A stretch of 64,000 nucleotides of DNA, from contig NZ_KB907269.1 in NCBI RefSeq assembly GCF_000381905.1, positions 1 to 64,000 of the forward strand. The letters run 5' to 3'. Position 1 is the first letter of the stretch. The number at the start of each line of letters is the position of its first letter. The stretch is from Paenibacillus fonticola DSM 21315. GTDB lineage: Bacteria; Bacillota; Bacilli; Paenibacillales; Paenibacillaceae. A program made the translations under genes and the position numbers. This document shows positions 8,377 to 17,220 of the stretch, in pieces. A model generated the notes under the pieces. It made no database searches. It saw only the letters and a list, made by a program, of their open reading frames with translations, and was not told where the DNA came from.

Positions 8377-10290
8377 CTAAATGTCAAGATTTGTAACATA
8401 TTTAGCATGCTCATGAATAAAATCGCGGCGCGGCTCCACGTTGTCCCCCATCAGTGTATCGAAGATCGCATCTGCCTGGATCGCATCGGAGATGGACACC
8501 TGCTGCATCGTACGGCTCTCGGGATCCATCGTCGTCTCCCATAGCTGCTCGGCATTCATCTCGCCAAGCCCCTTATAGCGCTGTACGTTAAATTTAGCAT
8601 TCTCGCCAAACTCAGCAATAATCTCATCGCGCTCCCGTTCTGAGCCAGCATACCGGACGACTTTGTTGCGCTCGATTTTGAAGAGCGGCGGCTGGGCGAT
8701 ATAAATATAACCGACCTCAATCAGCTTCCGCATATAGCGGAAGAAGAACGTCAGCAGTAAAGTGCGGATATGCGCGCCATCGACGTCGGCATCGGTCATA
8801 ATGATAACTTTATGATACCGCGCCTTGGAAATATCAAATTCTTCGCCGATTCCGGTACCGAGCGCCGTAATGATCGCCCGAATTTCGGCATTGCCCAGAA
8901 TACGATCCAGTCGCGCTTTCTCCACGTTCAAAATTTTACCGCGCAGCGGCAGTATCGCCTGGAAATGACGATCCCGCCCTTGCTTGGCAGATCCGCCAGC
9001 AGAGTCCCCTTCGACGATGTACAGCTCGCTGATCGAAGCATCCTTGGAGGAGCAATCCGCCAGCTTGCCCGGCAAGGCGCTTACCTCCAGCGCACTCTTG
9101 CGCCGCGTCAGCTCGCGCGCTTTACGGGCAGCTTCGCGCGCCCGCGAAGCTTGCAGCGCCTTCTCCAAAATCCGCCGCGATACCGCTGGATTCTCCTCCA
9201 TAAATTCCTGCAGCTTCTCGGAGAACAACGATTCCACAATACCGCGTACTTCACTGTTTCCTAGCTTTGTCTTCGTTTGCCCTTCGAATTGCGGCTCTGG
9301 AATTTTAACGGAAATGATCGCCGTTAAGCCTTCCCGCACGTCATCCCCGGTCAAGTTGGAATCATTGTCTTTAATCATATGATTCTTGCGGGCATAATCG
9401 TTAATGATCCGGGTAAGGGCACTCTTAAATCCGGATTCGTGCGTTCCGCCTTCATGCGTATTAATGTTGTTGGCAAAAGAATGAATATTTTCCGTATAGC
9501 TATCGTTGTATTGCAGCGATACTTCCACCACAATCATATCCCGTTGTCCTTCGACATAAATCGGCTCTTCATGCAGCGGTTCTCTATTCTGATTCAAAAA
9601 TTTGACATACTCGATAATCCCGCCTTCATAGTGGAACCTTTCCGATTGACCTGTCCGCTCATCCGTCAGAGACAAATTAATCCCCTTATTCAAAAAGGCC
9701 AGCTCACGAATCCGGGAAAGCAAAATATTATAGTCATAGACCGTTGTTTCTGTAAAAACTTCCGGATCGGGGTGAAACGTAGTTTGGGTACCTGTCTTCT
9801 CCCCCGCTTCCCCAACGATGCGGATATCATATTGAGGCACTCCGCGTTGGTACTCTTGCATGTATACATGCCCATCCCGGCGGATTTTGACGATAACTTT
9901 CTCCGAAAGGGCATTGACGACAGATACGCCTACACCGTGCAATCCGCCGGATACTTTATAACCGCCGCCCCCAAACTTGCCGCCTGCATGCAGAACGGTC
10001 ATAACTACTTCGAGTGTCGAGCGTTTCAGTTTAGGATGCTCCCCGACCGGAATTCCCCGGCCGTTATCGGTTACAGTAACACTGTTATCCTGGTGCACCG
10101 TCACATCGATCGTATCGGCATAACCGGCAAGCGCTTCGTCAATACTGTTGTCCACGACTTCCCATACCAAATGATGCAAACCCCGGGAACTAGTCGAGCC
10201 AATATACATACCTGGCCGCTTACGGACGGCCTCCAGGCCTTCGAGCACCTGTATCTGACTCTCGTCATACGATTGTTCGTTCATCGACAT
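8377..10290 (-). CDS. gyrB: DNA gyrase subunit B
   Basis: GyrB supplies the ATPase and TOPRIM modules of gyrase. The N-terminal GHKL ATPase shows DNSIDEALAGY, TDNGRGIPVGEHP and GLHGVGVSVVNALS; the TOPRIM region has EGDSAGG (about residue 420), PLRGKILNVEKA and the metal-binding DADVDGAHIRT; the C-terminus closes with the family QRYKGLGEMN motif. Several starts are in frame (GTG at 10302, ATG at 10290 and 10284); I chose 10290, giving MSMNEQSYDESQIQ, which resembles other Paenibacillus GyrB starts. The true start may be 10284, better spaced from GAAGG. It follows remB and recF in the origin cluster. Confidence 0.98.
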   Translation of the reverse strand: MSMNEQSYDESQIQVLEGLEAVRKRPGMYIGSTSSRGLHHLVWEVVDNSIDEALAGYADTIDVTVHQDNSVTVTDNGRGIPVGEHPKLKRSTLEVVMTVLHAGGKFGGGGYKVSGGLHGVGVSVVNALSEKVIVKIRRDGHVYMQEYQRGVPQYDIRIVGEAGEKTGTQTTFHPDPEVFTETTVYDYNILLSRIRELAFLNKGINLSLTDERTGQSERFHYEGGIIEYVKFLNQNREPLHEEPIYVEGQRDMIVVEVSLQYNDSYTENIHSFANNINTHEGGTHESGFKSALTRIINDYARKNHMIKDNDSNLTGDDVREGLTAIISVKIPEPQFEGQTKTKLGNSEVRGIVESLFSEKLQEFMEENPAVSRRILEKALQASRAREAARKARELTRRKSALEVSALPGKLADCSSKDASISELYIVEGDSAGGSAKQGRDRHFQAILPLRGKILNVEKARLDRILGNAEIRAIITALGTGIGEEFDISKARYHKVIIMTDADVDGAHIRTLLLTFFFRYMRKLIEVGYIYIAQPPLFKIERNKVVRYAGSERERDEIIAEFGENAKFNVQRYKGLGEMNAEQLWETTMDPESRTMQQVSISDAIQADAIFDTLMGDNVEPRRDFIHEHAKYVTNLDI

Positions 10291-10340
10291 GCCTTCATTC
10301 ACCTACTTCTATAGATTCAAATCCCCGCCATATGGGGCAG

Positions 10341-10589
10341 CTAGACTGCAAAGGAAATGTTCGCTTTCTTCTTTAGCGTTGCGGAAGAGATGGGGGAGTA
10401 AAACACCGTGCTTTTTGTAACTACGATAGATTTGGCTTCTTCCTCTCCGATGCGCAGCACTTTTTTCTCCTTCATTGCATGACTGACGAACTGCTTGGAA
10501 ATTTTCGATGATTTCTCAATCGAAATATCGAAGATCGCAACCAGCTCCGAAGAGAAAATGACCCTCTCGCCGCCTAAATGAATATACAT
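10341..10589 (-). CDS. remB: Extracellular matrix regulator RemB (DUF370 family, YaaB-like)
   Basis: The 82-residue protein begins MYIHLGGERVIFSSELVAIFD, matching the RemA/RemB (DUF370) family. In B. subtilis RemA and RemB are needed for biofilm matrix gene expression; RemA binds DNA as a ring-shaped oligomer, and RemB (YaaB) is encoded between recF and gyrB exactly as here. There is no membrane segment. It starts 17 bases after recF ends and lies about 50 bases before gyrB, so it is probably cotranscribed with both. The assignment rests on synteny and the N-terminal motif. Confidence 0.9.
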   Translation of the reverse strand: MYIHLGGERVIFSSELVAIFDISIEKSSKISKQFVSHAMKEKKVLRIGEEEAKSIVVTKSTVFYSPISSATLKKKANISFAV

Positions 10590-10606
10590 CTCATTCCTCC
10601 GCTCAA

Positions 10607-11719
10607 TTATGAATTGATTTTTCCTTCCTGGACATGAAAAATGCTGGCGTCCTGCAGCCGGCTCGCATTAATGCTTTCAATGCCCGTCGCTGTAATGAAC
10701 GTCTGCACTTTACTCTGAAAAGTCTCGATCAACTGCGTCTGCCGATAAGGATCCAGTTCAGACAGCACATCATCCAGCAGAAGGATCGGGTATTCGCCAA
10801 TCTCCTCATGAATGAGCTCGATTTCAGCCAGCTTCAACGATAAAGCCGTCGTCCTTTGCTGTCCCTGGGAGCCGTACACCTGGGCTTCATTGCCATTGAT
10901 ATAGAAAGCCAAATCATCGCGGTGCGGCCCGGAAAGCGTCATGCCACGACGGATCTCCTGATCTTTCATTTGTGATAACTTTATCATAAATTGCTGCATT
11001 AGGACAGCTTCATCTTCTTCATCCGCTTCCCCAAAGGAGGGTAAATAGGTTAATTCCAGCTTTTCTAGGCCTCCGGTAATGCCTTGATGGATCTGTTCCG
11101 CCCATTTTTGCAGCTTTCTTATAAATTGTTTCCTCTTTTTGATAATTTTAACACCATGCTCGGCAAGCTGCTCATTCCATATTTCCAGCATTACGCCCAT
11201 TTCTGGCCCGGCTCCCCACGCCTGCTTCAGCAGGTTGTTTCTTTGCATAAGCACCTTCTGGTATTGCTGAAGATGGAACAAATAGCTTGGCTGAACCTGG
11301 CCGATCTCCATATCGAGAAAGCGCCGGCGAATACCCGGCGTGCCTTTGACGATTTCCAAATCTTCTGGGGCAAACATAACGACGTTCAGTGTACCGATGA
11401 AATCGCTGAGCTTCCGCTGCTCCAAACCGTTTATTTTCGCTCTCTTGCCTTGCGGCGATAAGCGGAGCTCCAGATTGACGGCCCCATATTTCTTCTCCAC
11501 TTGTGCCGATACAACGGCATGGTCACTGCCGAAGGCGATCAGCTCTTTGTCCTTCGTTGTGCGGTGGGATTTGGTTAAAGCAAGGACAAGAAGCGATTCG
11601 AGCAGATTCGTTTTCCCTTGGGCGTTACGACCGATCAGCAGATTAACATGACCGAATTCCCCCAAATCGAGGCTCTCGTAATTCCGGTAATGCTCCACAC
11701 GCAAATGATTTACATACAT
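10607..11719 (-). CDS. recF: DNA replication and repair protein RecF
   Basis: RecF is an ABC-type ATPase that helps load RecA at single-stranded gaps with RecO and RecR. The 370-residue sequence shows the Walker A GRNAQGKTN (residues 30-38), the signature region TLSGPHRDDLAFYING and GSQGQQRT, and the Walker B/D-loop PILLLDDVLSELDPYRQ. Length and motif order are normal. It lies between yaaA and remB in the dnaA-gyrA gene string. Confidence 0.98.
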   Translation of the reverse strand: MYVNHLRVEHYRNYESLDLGEFGHVNLLIGRNAQGKTNLLESLLVLALTKSHRTTKDKELIAFGSDHAVVSAQVEKKYGAVNLELRLSPQGKRAKINGLEQRKLSDFIGTLNVVMFAPEDLEIVKGTPGIRRRFLDMEIGQVQPSYLFHLQQYQKVLMQRNNLLKQAWGAGPEMGVMLEIWNEQLAEHGVKIIKKRKQFIRKLQKWAEQIHQGITGGLEKLELTYLPSFGEADEEDEAVLMQQFMIKLSQMKDQEIRRGMTLSGPHRDDLAFYINGNEAQVYGSQGQQRTTALSLKLAEIELIHEEIGEYPILLLDDVLSELDPYRQTQLIETFQSKVQTFITATGIESINASRLQDASIFHVQEGKINS

Positions 11720-11788
11720 GCGGATATGAGCCCCCTTATTTCCCGCTGTTCCCGGATGAAGCCATCATCCAAGAGCAGTTCAGGGACC

Positions 11789-12004
11789 TTATGGCTTAGC
11801 AACTTGAAAAACACCGCATCCCTCTACTTCAACCGTATCCCCAGAGTACAGCTTACGGCCGCGCCGTTCTTCGGGCGCACCGTTAACCTTTACGGCATTA
11901 TCCTGCAAAAGCGCTTTGGCCATGCCCCCTGTTGATACGCAATCCGCCAGCTTCAAAAATTGATCCAGCTTAATGTACTCGGTCGATATCGCGATTGTCT
12001 TCAT
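11789..12004 (-). CDS. yaaA: S4 domain RNA-binding protein YaaA
   Basis: The 71-residue protein is essentially one S4 RNA-binding domain (EYIKLDQFLKLADC, GGMAKALLQDNAVKVNG, SGDTVEV). The B. subtilis homologue between dnaN and recF is implicated in ribosome assembly. I chose the ATG at 12004 because AAAGGAAG lies nine bases upstream and the family starts there; the longer open frame extending to 12115 overlaps the end of dnaN and has no family similarity. Confidence 0.92.
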   Translation of the reverse strand: MKTIAISTEYIKLDQFLKLADCVSTGGMAKALLQDNAVKVNGAPEERRGRKLYSGDTVEVEGCGVFQVAKP

Positions 12005-12065
12005 TTTTCGTTTCTTCCTTTCTTTCCTCGTCATCACCGCTTGAAGGCCTGTTCTGCCCCGGCGA

Positions 12066-13208
12066 TTAATTCGTTGTGCGGTAAGGGAGAATGAGGTACA
12101 GGCTTTGGCTCTCATCCAAAGGCTTAATAATGATCGGGCTCATCGCGCCTGTAAAGCCGATATGCAGCTGCTGGCTCTCCACCACTTTGAGTACGTCCAG
12201 CATATACTTCGAGTTAAAAGAAATTCGCAGCGGTTCTCCCTCAAAACGAGCAACCTCGAGTTGTTCTGTCACCTTCCCAAGCTCCGATGAGCTGGAGGAA
12301 ATTTCAATCGTTCCATCGTCCAGCGTTTGCAGGCGCACGATATTTGTCTTCTCTTCACGAGACAGCAAATAGGCCCGGTCAATGGAATCACTCAATTTTT
12401 TTGTATCCAGCACGAGTTCTGTTTTGTAATTTGTGGGAATAATTTTGGATGTATCGGGATAAGTTCCGTCTAAAATACGAGAATAGAACAATATTCGGTC
12501 AATTTTAAATAAAACCTGATTATCGGCAACTACGATTTCGACCATTGTATTTTGATCGGGAACAATTTTGCTTAATTCATTCAATGTTTTGCCTGAAATG
12601 ACGATGTTGCTGAAACGAATATCATCCGCATCGTTCAATGAAGCTGTACGGCTGGCTAGACGGTGACGGTCCGTCGCCACGAATTTGAATTGGTTGTCGC
12701 TTAAATTCCATAATACTCCGGTTAGAATCGGTGAAGTCTCATTGACGGAAATGGAAAATGCCGTTTGCTTGATCATATTTTTGAGCAGGTCACCGGGAAT
12801 CGTAATAATTTGATCCTCTTCAATGCTAGGAAGAACAGGGAATTCTTCCGGATCCAATCCAACCATCTGAATATCCGTTGAACCGGAGCGGATTAAAGTT
12901 TGGAAGCCTTCCTTAACCTCCATCTCAATTTCTTGGGAAGGAAGCTTCTTAATAATTTCCACGAAAAATTTAGCGGGCAGTACAACACTGCCGGAGCGTT
13001 CTACCTGCACGATTTGTTTGTCATGATCTTCCGCAGGAATAAAAGCCTGGATCGATATATCCGTGTCGCTCGCAGTTAAAGTCATGCCTTGAAAATTTAC
13101 CTCTAGCTTGATGCCCGTCAAAATAGGTATGGTGGTCCGGCTGGAGATCGCTTTGGATACATGCTGGATAGATTCGTTTAGTTCATGCTTAAGAATGCGG
13201 ATTTTCAT
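12066..13208 (-). CDS. dnaN: DNA polymerase III sliding clamp (beta subunit)
   Basis: DnaN forms the ring that tethers DNA polymerase III to the template. The 380-residue protein has the expected three-fold repeated clamp architecture, starting MKIRILKHELNESIQHVSKA and ending in the conserved ...PIIIKP.. LILPYRTTN segment. An AGGAGTTGAAGTT stretch precedes the ATG. It lies 294 bases after dnaA; the intervening sequence carries the origin unwinding elements. Confidence 0.99.
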   Translation of the reverse strand: MKIRILKHELNESIQHVSKAISSRTTIPILTGIKLEVNFQGMTLTASDTDISIQAFIPAEDHDKQIVQVERSGSVVLPAKFFVEIIKKLPSQEIEMEVKEGFQTLIRSGSTDIQMVGLDPEEFPVLPSIEEDQIITIPGDLLKNMIKQTAFSISVNETSPILTGVLWNLSDNQFKFVATDRHRLASRTASLNDADDIRFSNIVISGKTLNELSKIVPDQNTMVEIVVADNQVLFKIDRILFYSRILDGTYPDTSKIIPTNYKTELVLDTKKLSDSIDRAYLLSREEKTNIVRLQTLDDGTIEISSSSSELGKVTEQLEVARFEGEPLRISFNSKYMLDVLKVVESQQLHIGFTGAMSPIIIKPLDESQSLYLILPYRTTN

Positions 13209-13371
13209 AACTTCAACTCCTAAAAATTTTATGTAACAAGAACGGTATAAATGTTCAACTCAAAAAAAGTAATAAGCGTCGTCCGATAAGCATACATTAT
13301 TTTATATCGACATAAAGCTCGTACAATTTGGCAGTCAGGTGCTGTTTGATCATTCACGGCATAGGCCGCTT

Positions 13372-13489
13372 ATATGATGATGTATATCTTTTAATTATAT
13401 AGAAGAAGTAGTAGGGGCACTGAATATGTGGATAACACACATAATGATATGAAATCAAGCCTATCCACATGTGTATAGAATGTGCATAG
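13372..13489 (-). other. oriC: oriC unwinding region between dnaA and dnaN (gene-free 13209-13502)
   Basis: Reading in the dnaA direction (minus strand) there are, in order: boxes of the form CTATNCACA (13481-13489 weaker, 13470-13478 and 13461-13469 as an abutting inverted pair), a perfect DnaA box TTATCCACA (13427-13435), a GC-rich step GTGCCCC, a trinucleotide run TACTACTTCTTCT (13401-13413) and an AT-rich stretch (13372-13400). This order matches the B. subtilis basal unwinding system, in which DnaA loads from boxes onto single-stranded DnaA-trios next to the unwinding element. The remaining 13209-13371 shows no gene. Confidence 0.85.
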
Positions 13490-13502
13490 GCTTCGAGCTT
13501 AT

Positions 13503-14849
13503 TCAGGATAAGTTTTTAATTTTTTCGATCAGGTTATTCACAACTTTATATAAGTCCTGGTCTGTTTTCAATGCTTGGGATATTTTTTCATGCGCATGAA
13601 TTACGGTAGTATGATCGCGGCCCCCGAAAGCGTCGCCGATTTTCGGCAGCGAGAAATCTGTCAGCTCCCGGGATAAGTACATGGCAATTTGCCGCGGAAA
13701 TGCGATAGCTTTCGTACGTTTGCGCGCTTTGAAATCTTCCATTTTCAAATTGTAATATTCGCCGACTTTTTGCTGTATATCTTGAATGGTAATCATTTTT
13801 GGACGGCTCGATGGGATAATATCTTTCAGCGCTTCAGCGGCTAGATGGGTAGTTACGTCCTGATTGATCAGTGAGGAGTAAGCGACAACCCGTATTAATG
13901 CCCCTTCAAGCTCTCTGATGTTCGTATCGATCTGGTTGGCAATATACATCATCGCTTCGTTTGGAATATCCAAATTTTCAGCCTTGGCTTTCTTGCGCAG
14001 AATAGCGATTCTTGTCTCCAGGTCCGGCGGCTGGATATCGGTAATCAGTCCCCATTCAAACCGTGACCTAAGCCGTTCCTCCAACGTTGGAATTTCCTTT
14101 GGCGGCCGGTCGCTGGAAATAATAATTTGCTTGCGCTCTTCATGCAGCGCATTGAAGGTATGGAAAAACTCCTCCTGTGTCGATTCCTTCCCGGCCAAAA
14201 ACTGAATGTCATCAATGAGCAAAATATCAATGTTCCGGTATTTGTTCCGGAAGCTTTCCGCCCTGTTATCCCGGATAGAGTTAATGAATTCATTTGTAAA
14301 TTTCTCGGAAGAAATATAAACGACTTTACTGCTTGGACTATGCTCCAGAATGTAGTGTCCAATCGCATGCATGAGGTGGGTTTTGCCTAAGCCTACGCCG
14401 CCATATAGGAACAGCGGATTGTAAGCCCGGGCTGGCGCCTCTGCGACAGCAAGCGATGCGGCATGGGCAAACCGGTTGCCTGATCCAATAACGAAGGTGT
14501 CAAACGTATATTTCGGATTCAGCATATGGGAGACAGTTTCCTCTATAGCAACGGGGGCGGGAGTCTCTTTTTGCTTCTGCGTTTGCTCCGCTGGTGCTGA
14601 TTCCTCGATGACGAAAGAGACGTCGACTTGTTTGTCGAGATATTCATATACGGTCGTCGCCACCAGTTTCGTATATCGGCTCTCCAGCCATTCTACGGCG
14701 AAGGTGGTCGGAGCGGAAATGACGATCGATTGTTCGGTAAGCGATACTACTTTGGTAGCTTTGAACCAGGTATCGAAGCTCGGTTTGCTTAGCTTGGTAT
14801 TAATGATGGATAAAATATGTTGCCATATTTCGGAGGTATGGCTGTCCAC
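13503..14849 (-). CDS. dnaA: Chromosomal replication initiator DnaA
   Basis: DnaA is the AAA+ ATPase that binds DnaA boxes and melts oriC. The 448-residue sequence has the helicase-interaction domain I (1-80), a short Gln/Glu/Pro-rich domain II (about 85-105), Walker A GGVGLGKTH (150-158), Walker B LLIDDIQFLAGKE and the DNA-binding signature GGRDHTTVIHAHEKI near the C-terminus. The start is GTG, with AAGGAG at a normal distance. DnaA boxes flank the gene on both sides, so autoregulation is likely. Confidence 0.99.
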   Translation of the reverse strand: MDSHTSEIWQHILSIINTKLSKPSFDTWFKATKVVSLTEQSIVISAPTTFAVEWLESRYTKLVATTVYEYLDKQVDVSFVIEESAPAEQTQKQKETPAPVAIEETVSHMLNPKYTFDTFVIGSGNRFAHAASLAVAEAPARAYNPLFLYGGVGLGKTHLMHAIGHYILEHSPSSKVVYISSEKFTNEFINSIRDNRAESFRNKYRNIDILLIDDIQFLAGKESTQEEFFHTFNALHEERKQIIISSDRPPKEIPTLEERLRSRFEWGLITDIQPPDLETRIAILRKKAKAENLDIPNEAMMYIANQIDTNIRELEGALIRVVAYSSLINQDVTTHLAAEALKDIIPSSRPKMITIQDIQQKVGEYYNLKMEDFKARKRTKAIAFPRQIAMYLSRELTDFSLPKIGDAFGGRDHTTVIHAHEKISQALKTDQDLYKVVNNLIEKIKNLS

Positions 14850-14967
14850 AGACTGTCACTCCTTTTAAATCTCACTTTGTGGCTTGAGCCATGAGGATCG
14901 GGTCGAAAAAAGCATAAATAAAGGGGAGCGTTATCCCCATTAGTCAGAAGGCTATGATAATTATAAA

Positions 14968-15214
14968 CGTGGATAAAACTGAATTGTTCACAATCTTATC
15001 CACAGCCTGTTGATAATTATGTTATTAACCAGAGATATTCACAACAAAAAGTAATCTAATCATAGCAAAATAAGCCTTGTATTTCAATGATCGACTCCAA
15101 ATTATCCACAAATTCAATAACTTGTGTATAATTTTAATTCACACCACTATATATTGTTTATAAATTGTTTAATATTCGACATTTTGAGTGGAATATCGCT
15201 AAAAATTATACACA
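14968..15214. other. oriC: Upstream oriC DnaA-box cluster (within gene-free 14850-15598)
   Basis: Five DnaA boxes can be read: TTATCCACG on the minus strand (14968-14976), TTATCCACA on the plus (14996-15004), TTATCCACA plus (15102-15110), TTATACACA minus (15123-15131) and TTATACACA plus (15206-15214). The surrounding DNA is AT-rich. It corresponds by position to the incA/incB clusters upstream of dnaA in B. subtilis. The dnaA promoter should lie here too, but I could not single out one. Confidence 0.85.
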
Positions 15215-15556
15215 GGTTGTTAAAGTATAGGTAGAACTTTGTAGAATAGATCCCCTAAGAAAATTTGTGAATAACTATTGAAATCTATTTTTGACCTTTG
15301 TATGTTGACCTTTTGATGGTAAGGAAAAGACACGCCTGAACAGGGCGAACCTGAATACAGCAAACCAGAACAGGGCAAATGAGAAATGGGAGGAAGGAGA
15401 AAGGGAGGGAAGGCAAGCGGCGAGGATGACAATAATAAAAGGGAATGGGGGGAGGAAGCTCAGATCCTCGCACCCAAACCCATTCAATTGAAGCCTCTTT
15501 TTTAAACAGAATTATTGATGCATCTTTAAGCAGCTTAAGAAATTGTTTTATCGGAG

Positions 15557-15577
15557 ACGCCGCGAGGCGTTTTTTTT
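15557..15577 (+). terminator. Rightward terminator with no obvious upstream gene
   Basis: ACGCC-GCGA-GGCGT is followed by eight Ts on the plus strand, so it stops rightward transcription. The nearest gene, gntK, is leftward and ends 22 bases beyond, and the minus strand lacks a T run after this stem. A candidate rightward promoter lies at 15278-15306. The interval 15310-15556 has a purine-rich run (15388-15413 and 15437-15459) and no convincing ORF. Confidence 0.7.
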
Positions 15578-15598
15578 GCTTAAGGTATCAGATTTTTC

Positions 15599-17146
15599 TT
15601 ATTGTTTACTGCTGTTTTTTTGGAAACGGGCAATCGCCTCATAATCCTCCTCCAGCTTGCGCGAAATCCGAATATAGATCGGAAGCAGCTCCTTGTAAAT
15701 CGCCGCATTGTCTTTATTCGGGATATGCTCGTAAGTTTCCCCGATCATTTCTTTGACGACGTCGAAGGAATCGATTTTGCCGAGAGCGTACAGGCCAAGA
15801 ATGACTGCTCCGAGGCAGGAGCTTTCTATGCTTTCCGGAATAACGACCTTTTGGTCGAAAATATCGGCCATCATTTGCCTCCACAGCGGTGAACGGGCGA
15901 AGCCGCCAGTCGCTTGGATTTTGCACGGCACCCCGATTTGCTCCTCCATTGCTAGCAGAACCGTATACAGGTTGTAGATAACGCCCTCTAATACGGCGCG
16001 GATCATATGCTCCTTCTGGTGGTTCAGCGTCAAGCCAAAGAAAGAGCCTCTGGCGTTAGAATTCCAAAGCGGCGCCCGTTCTCCGGACAGGAAGGGGTGA
16101 AATAACAATCCGTCAGAGCCCGGAGTTACCCGTTCTGCAATTCGCGTTAATACGTCATAGGGGCTGATGCCCAGCCGGTTGGCTGTTTCGACTTCCGAAG
16201 CGGCAAACTGATCCCGCACCCAGCGGAAAATCACGCCGCCATTGTTCACAGGGCCGCCGATAACCCAATGTTTATCGGTTAGCGCGTAACAGAAAATTCG
16301 GCCTTTCGGATCCAACACAGGCTGATCCACTACCGTGCGGATCGCCCCGCTGGTGCCGATGGTGACAGCAACGACGCCGGGGTCAATCGCATCTACTCCC
16401 AGATTGGACAGCACGCCGTCGCTTGCGCCGATCACAAAAGGGGTAGAAGGGGAAAGTCCCATTTCTTTGGCATAGGCTGCAGAAAGCCCTTGAATCACAT
16501 GCGTGGTAGGGACGAGCTGGGACAACTGGTCCGGTGTAATTCCGGCCAGCGCAAGAGCTTCATCGTCCCAATCGAGCTGCTGCAAATGGAGCAGGCCTGT
16601 GGCCGACGCAATCGAATAGTCGACGATATACTGTTGAAACAGCTTGTAAAATACATATTCTTTAATAGAAATAAACTTATATGCCGCATTAAATACATCT
16701 GGATGATCATGGCGAAGCCACATCAATTTGGTGAGCGGCGACATCGGATGGATGGGCGTTCCGGTACGCATGTAAATGTCGTGGCCGCCCAGGTTATTTT
16801 TTAGGCGGTTTGACCATTCCGCACTGCGATTGTCCGCCCAGGTTAGACAGCGCATTAAAGGCTGGCCGTCCCGGTCGACGGGAATGACGCTGTGCATAGC
16901 CGAGCTGAAGGAGACAAGCATAATATTTTCCGGGGCAACCAGGCTTTTTTTCATGACATGTTTCACCGCACTGATGACGGCTGCAAAAATTTCCTCTGGA
17001 TCTTGCTCCGCTATGTCTGCGGAAGGCGTATATAGCGGATATTCTTCATTGGCGGAAGCTATTATGTTGCCGTTGTCTTCAAATAAGACAGCCTTTGTAC
17101 TTGTCGTGCCAATGTCTATTCCGATCATACAGGATAATTTGGCCAT
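15599..17146 (-). CDS. gntK: Gluconokinase (FGGY family)
   Basis: This FGGY carbohydrate kinase of about 515 residues phosphorylates gluconate to 6-phosphogluconate. It carries the N-terminal phosphate-binding GIDIGTTSTKAVLFE, the FGGY substrate segment around LMRCLTWADNRS, and the C-terminal ATGGFARSPLWRQMMADIF adenosine-binding motif. The gluconate assignment rests on these features plus neighbours (GntP permease, GntR, 6-phosphogluconate dehydrogenase). Two ATGs are possible; I prefer the inner one because AGAGAGG is then nine bases away. It is the last gene of the leftward gntP-gntK unit and has no clear terminator in its own direction. Confidence 0.95.
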   Translation of the reverse strand: MAKLSCMIGIDIGTTSTKAVLFEDNGNIIASANEEYPLYTPSADIAEQDPEEIFAAVISAVKHVMKKSLVAPENIMLVSFSSAMHSVIPVDRDGQPLMRCLTWADNRSAEWSNRLKNNLGGHDIYMRTGTPIHPMSPLTKLMWLRHDHPDVFNAAYKFISIKEYVFYKLFQQYIVDYSIASATGLLHLQQLDWDDEALALAGITPDQLSQLVPTTHVIQGLSAAYAKEMGLSPSTPFVIGASDGVLSNLGVDAIDPGVVAVTIGTSGAIRTVVDQPVLDPKGRIFCYALTDKHWVIGGPVNNGGVIFRWVRDQFAASEVETANRLGISPYDVLTRIAERVTPGSDGLLFHPFLSGERAPLWNSNARGSFFGLTLNHQKEHMIRAVLEGVIYNLYTVLLAMEEQIGVPCKIQATGGFARSPLWRQMMADIFDQKVVIPESIESSCLGAVILGLYALGKIDSFDVVKEMIGETYEHIPNKDNAAIYKELLPIYIRISRKLEEDYEAIARFQKNSSKQ

Positions 17147-17220
17147 ATGTATCATCCTCTCTTAGGATATACCCTATTTATTTAGGTTCCATTCAATAAT
17201 CAGTTTATCGAAGGAGAAAT

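Noticed and set aside
9379..10314. Plus-strand open frame of 311 codons inside gyrB
   Set aside because: It lies antisense to conserved gyrB motifs and has no independent coding evidence.
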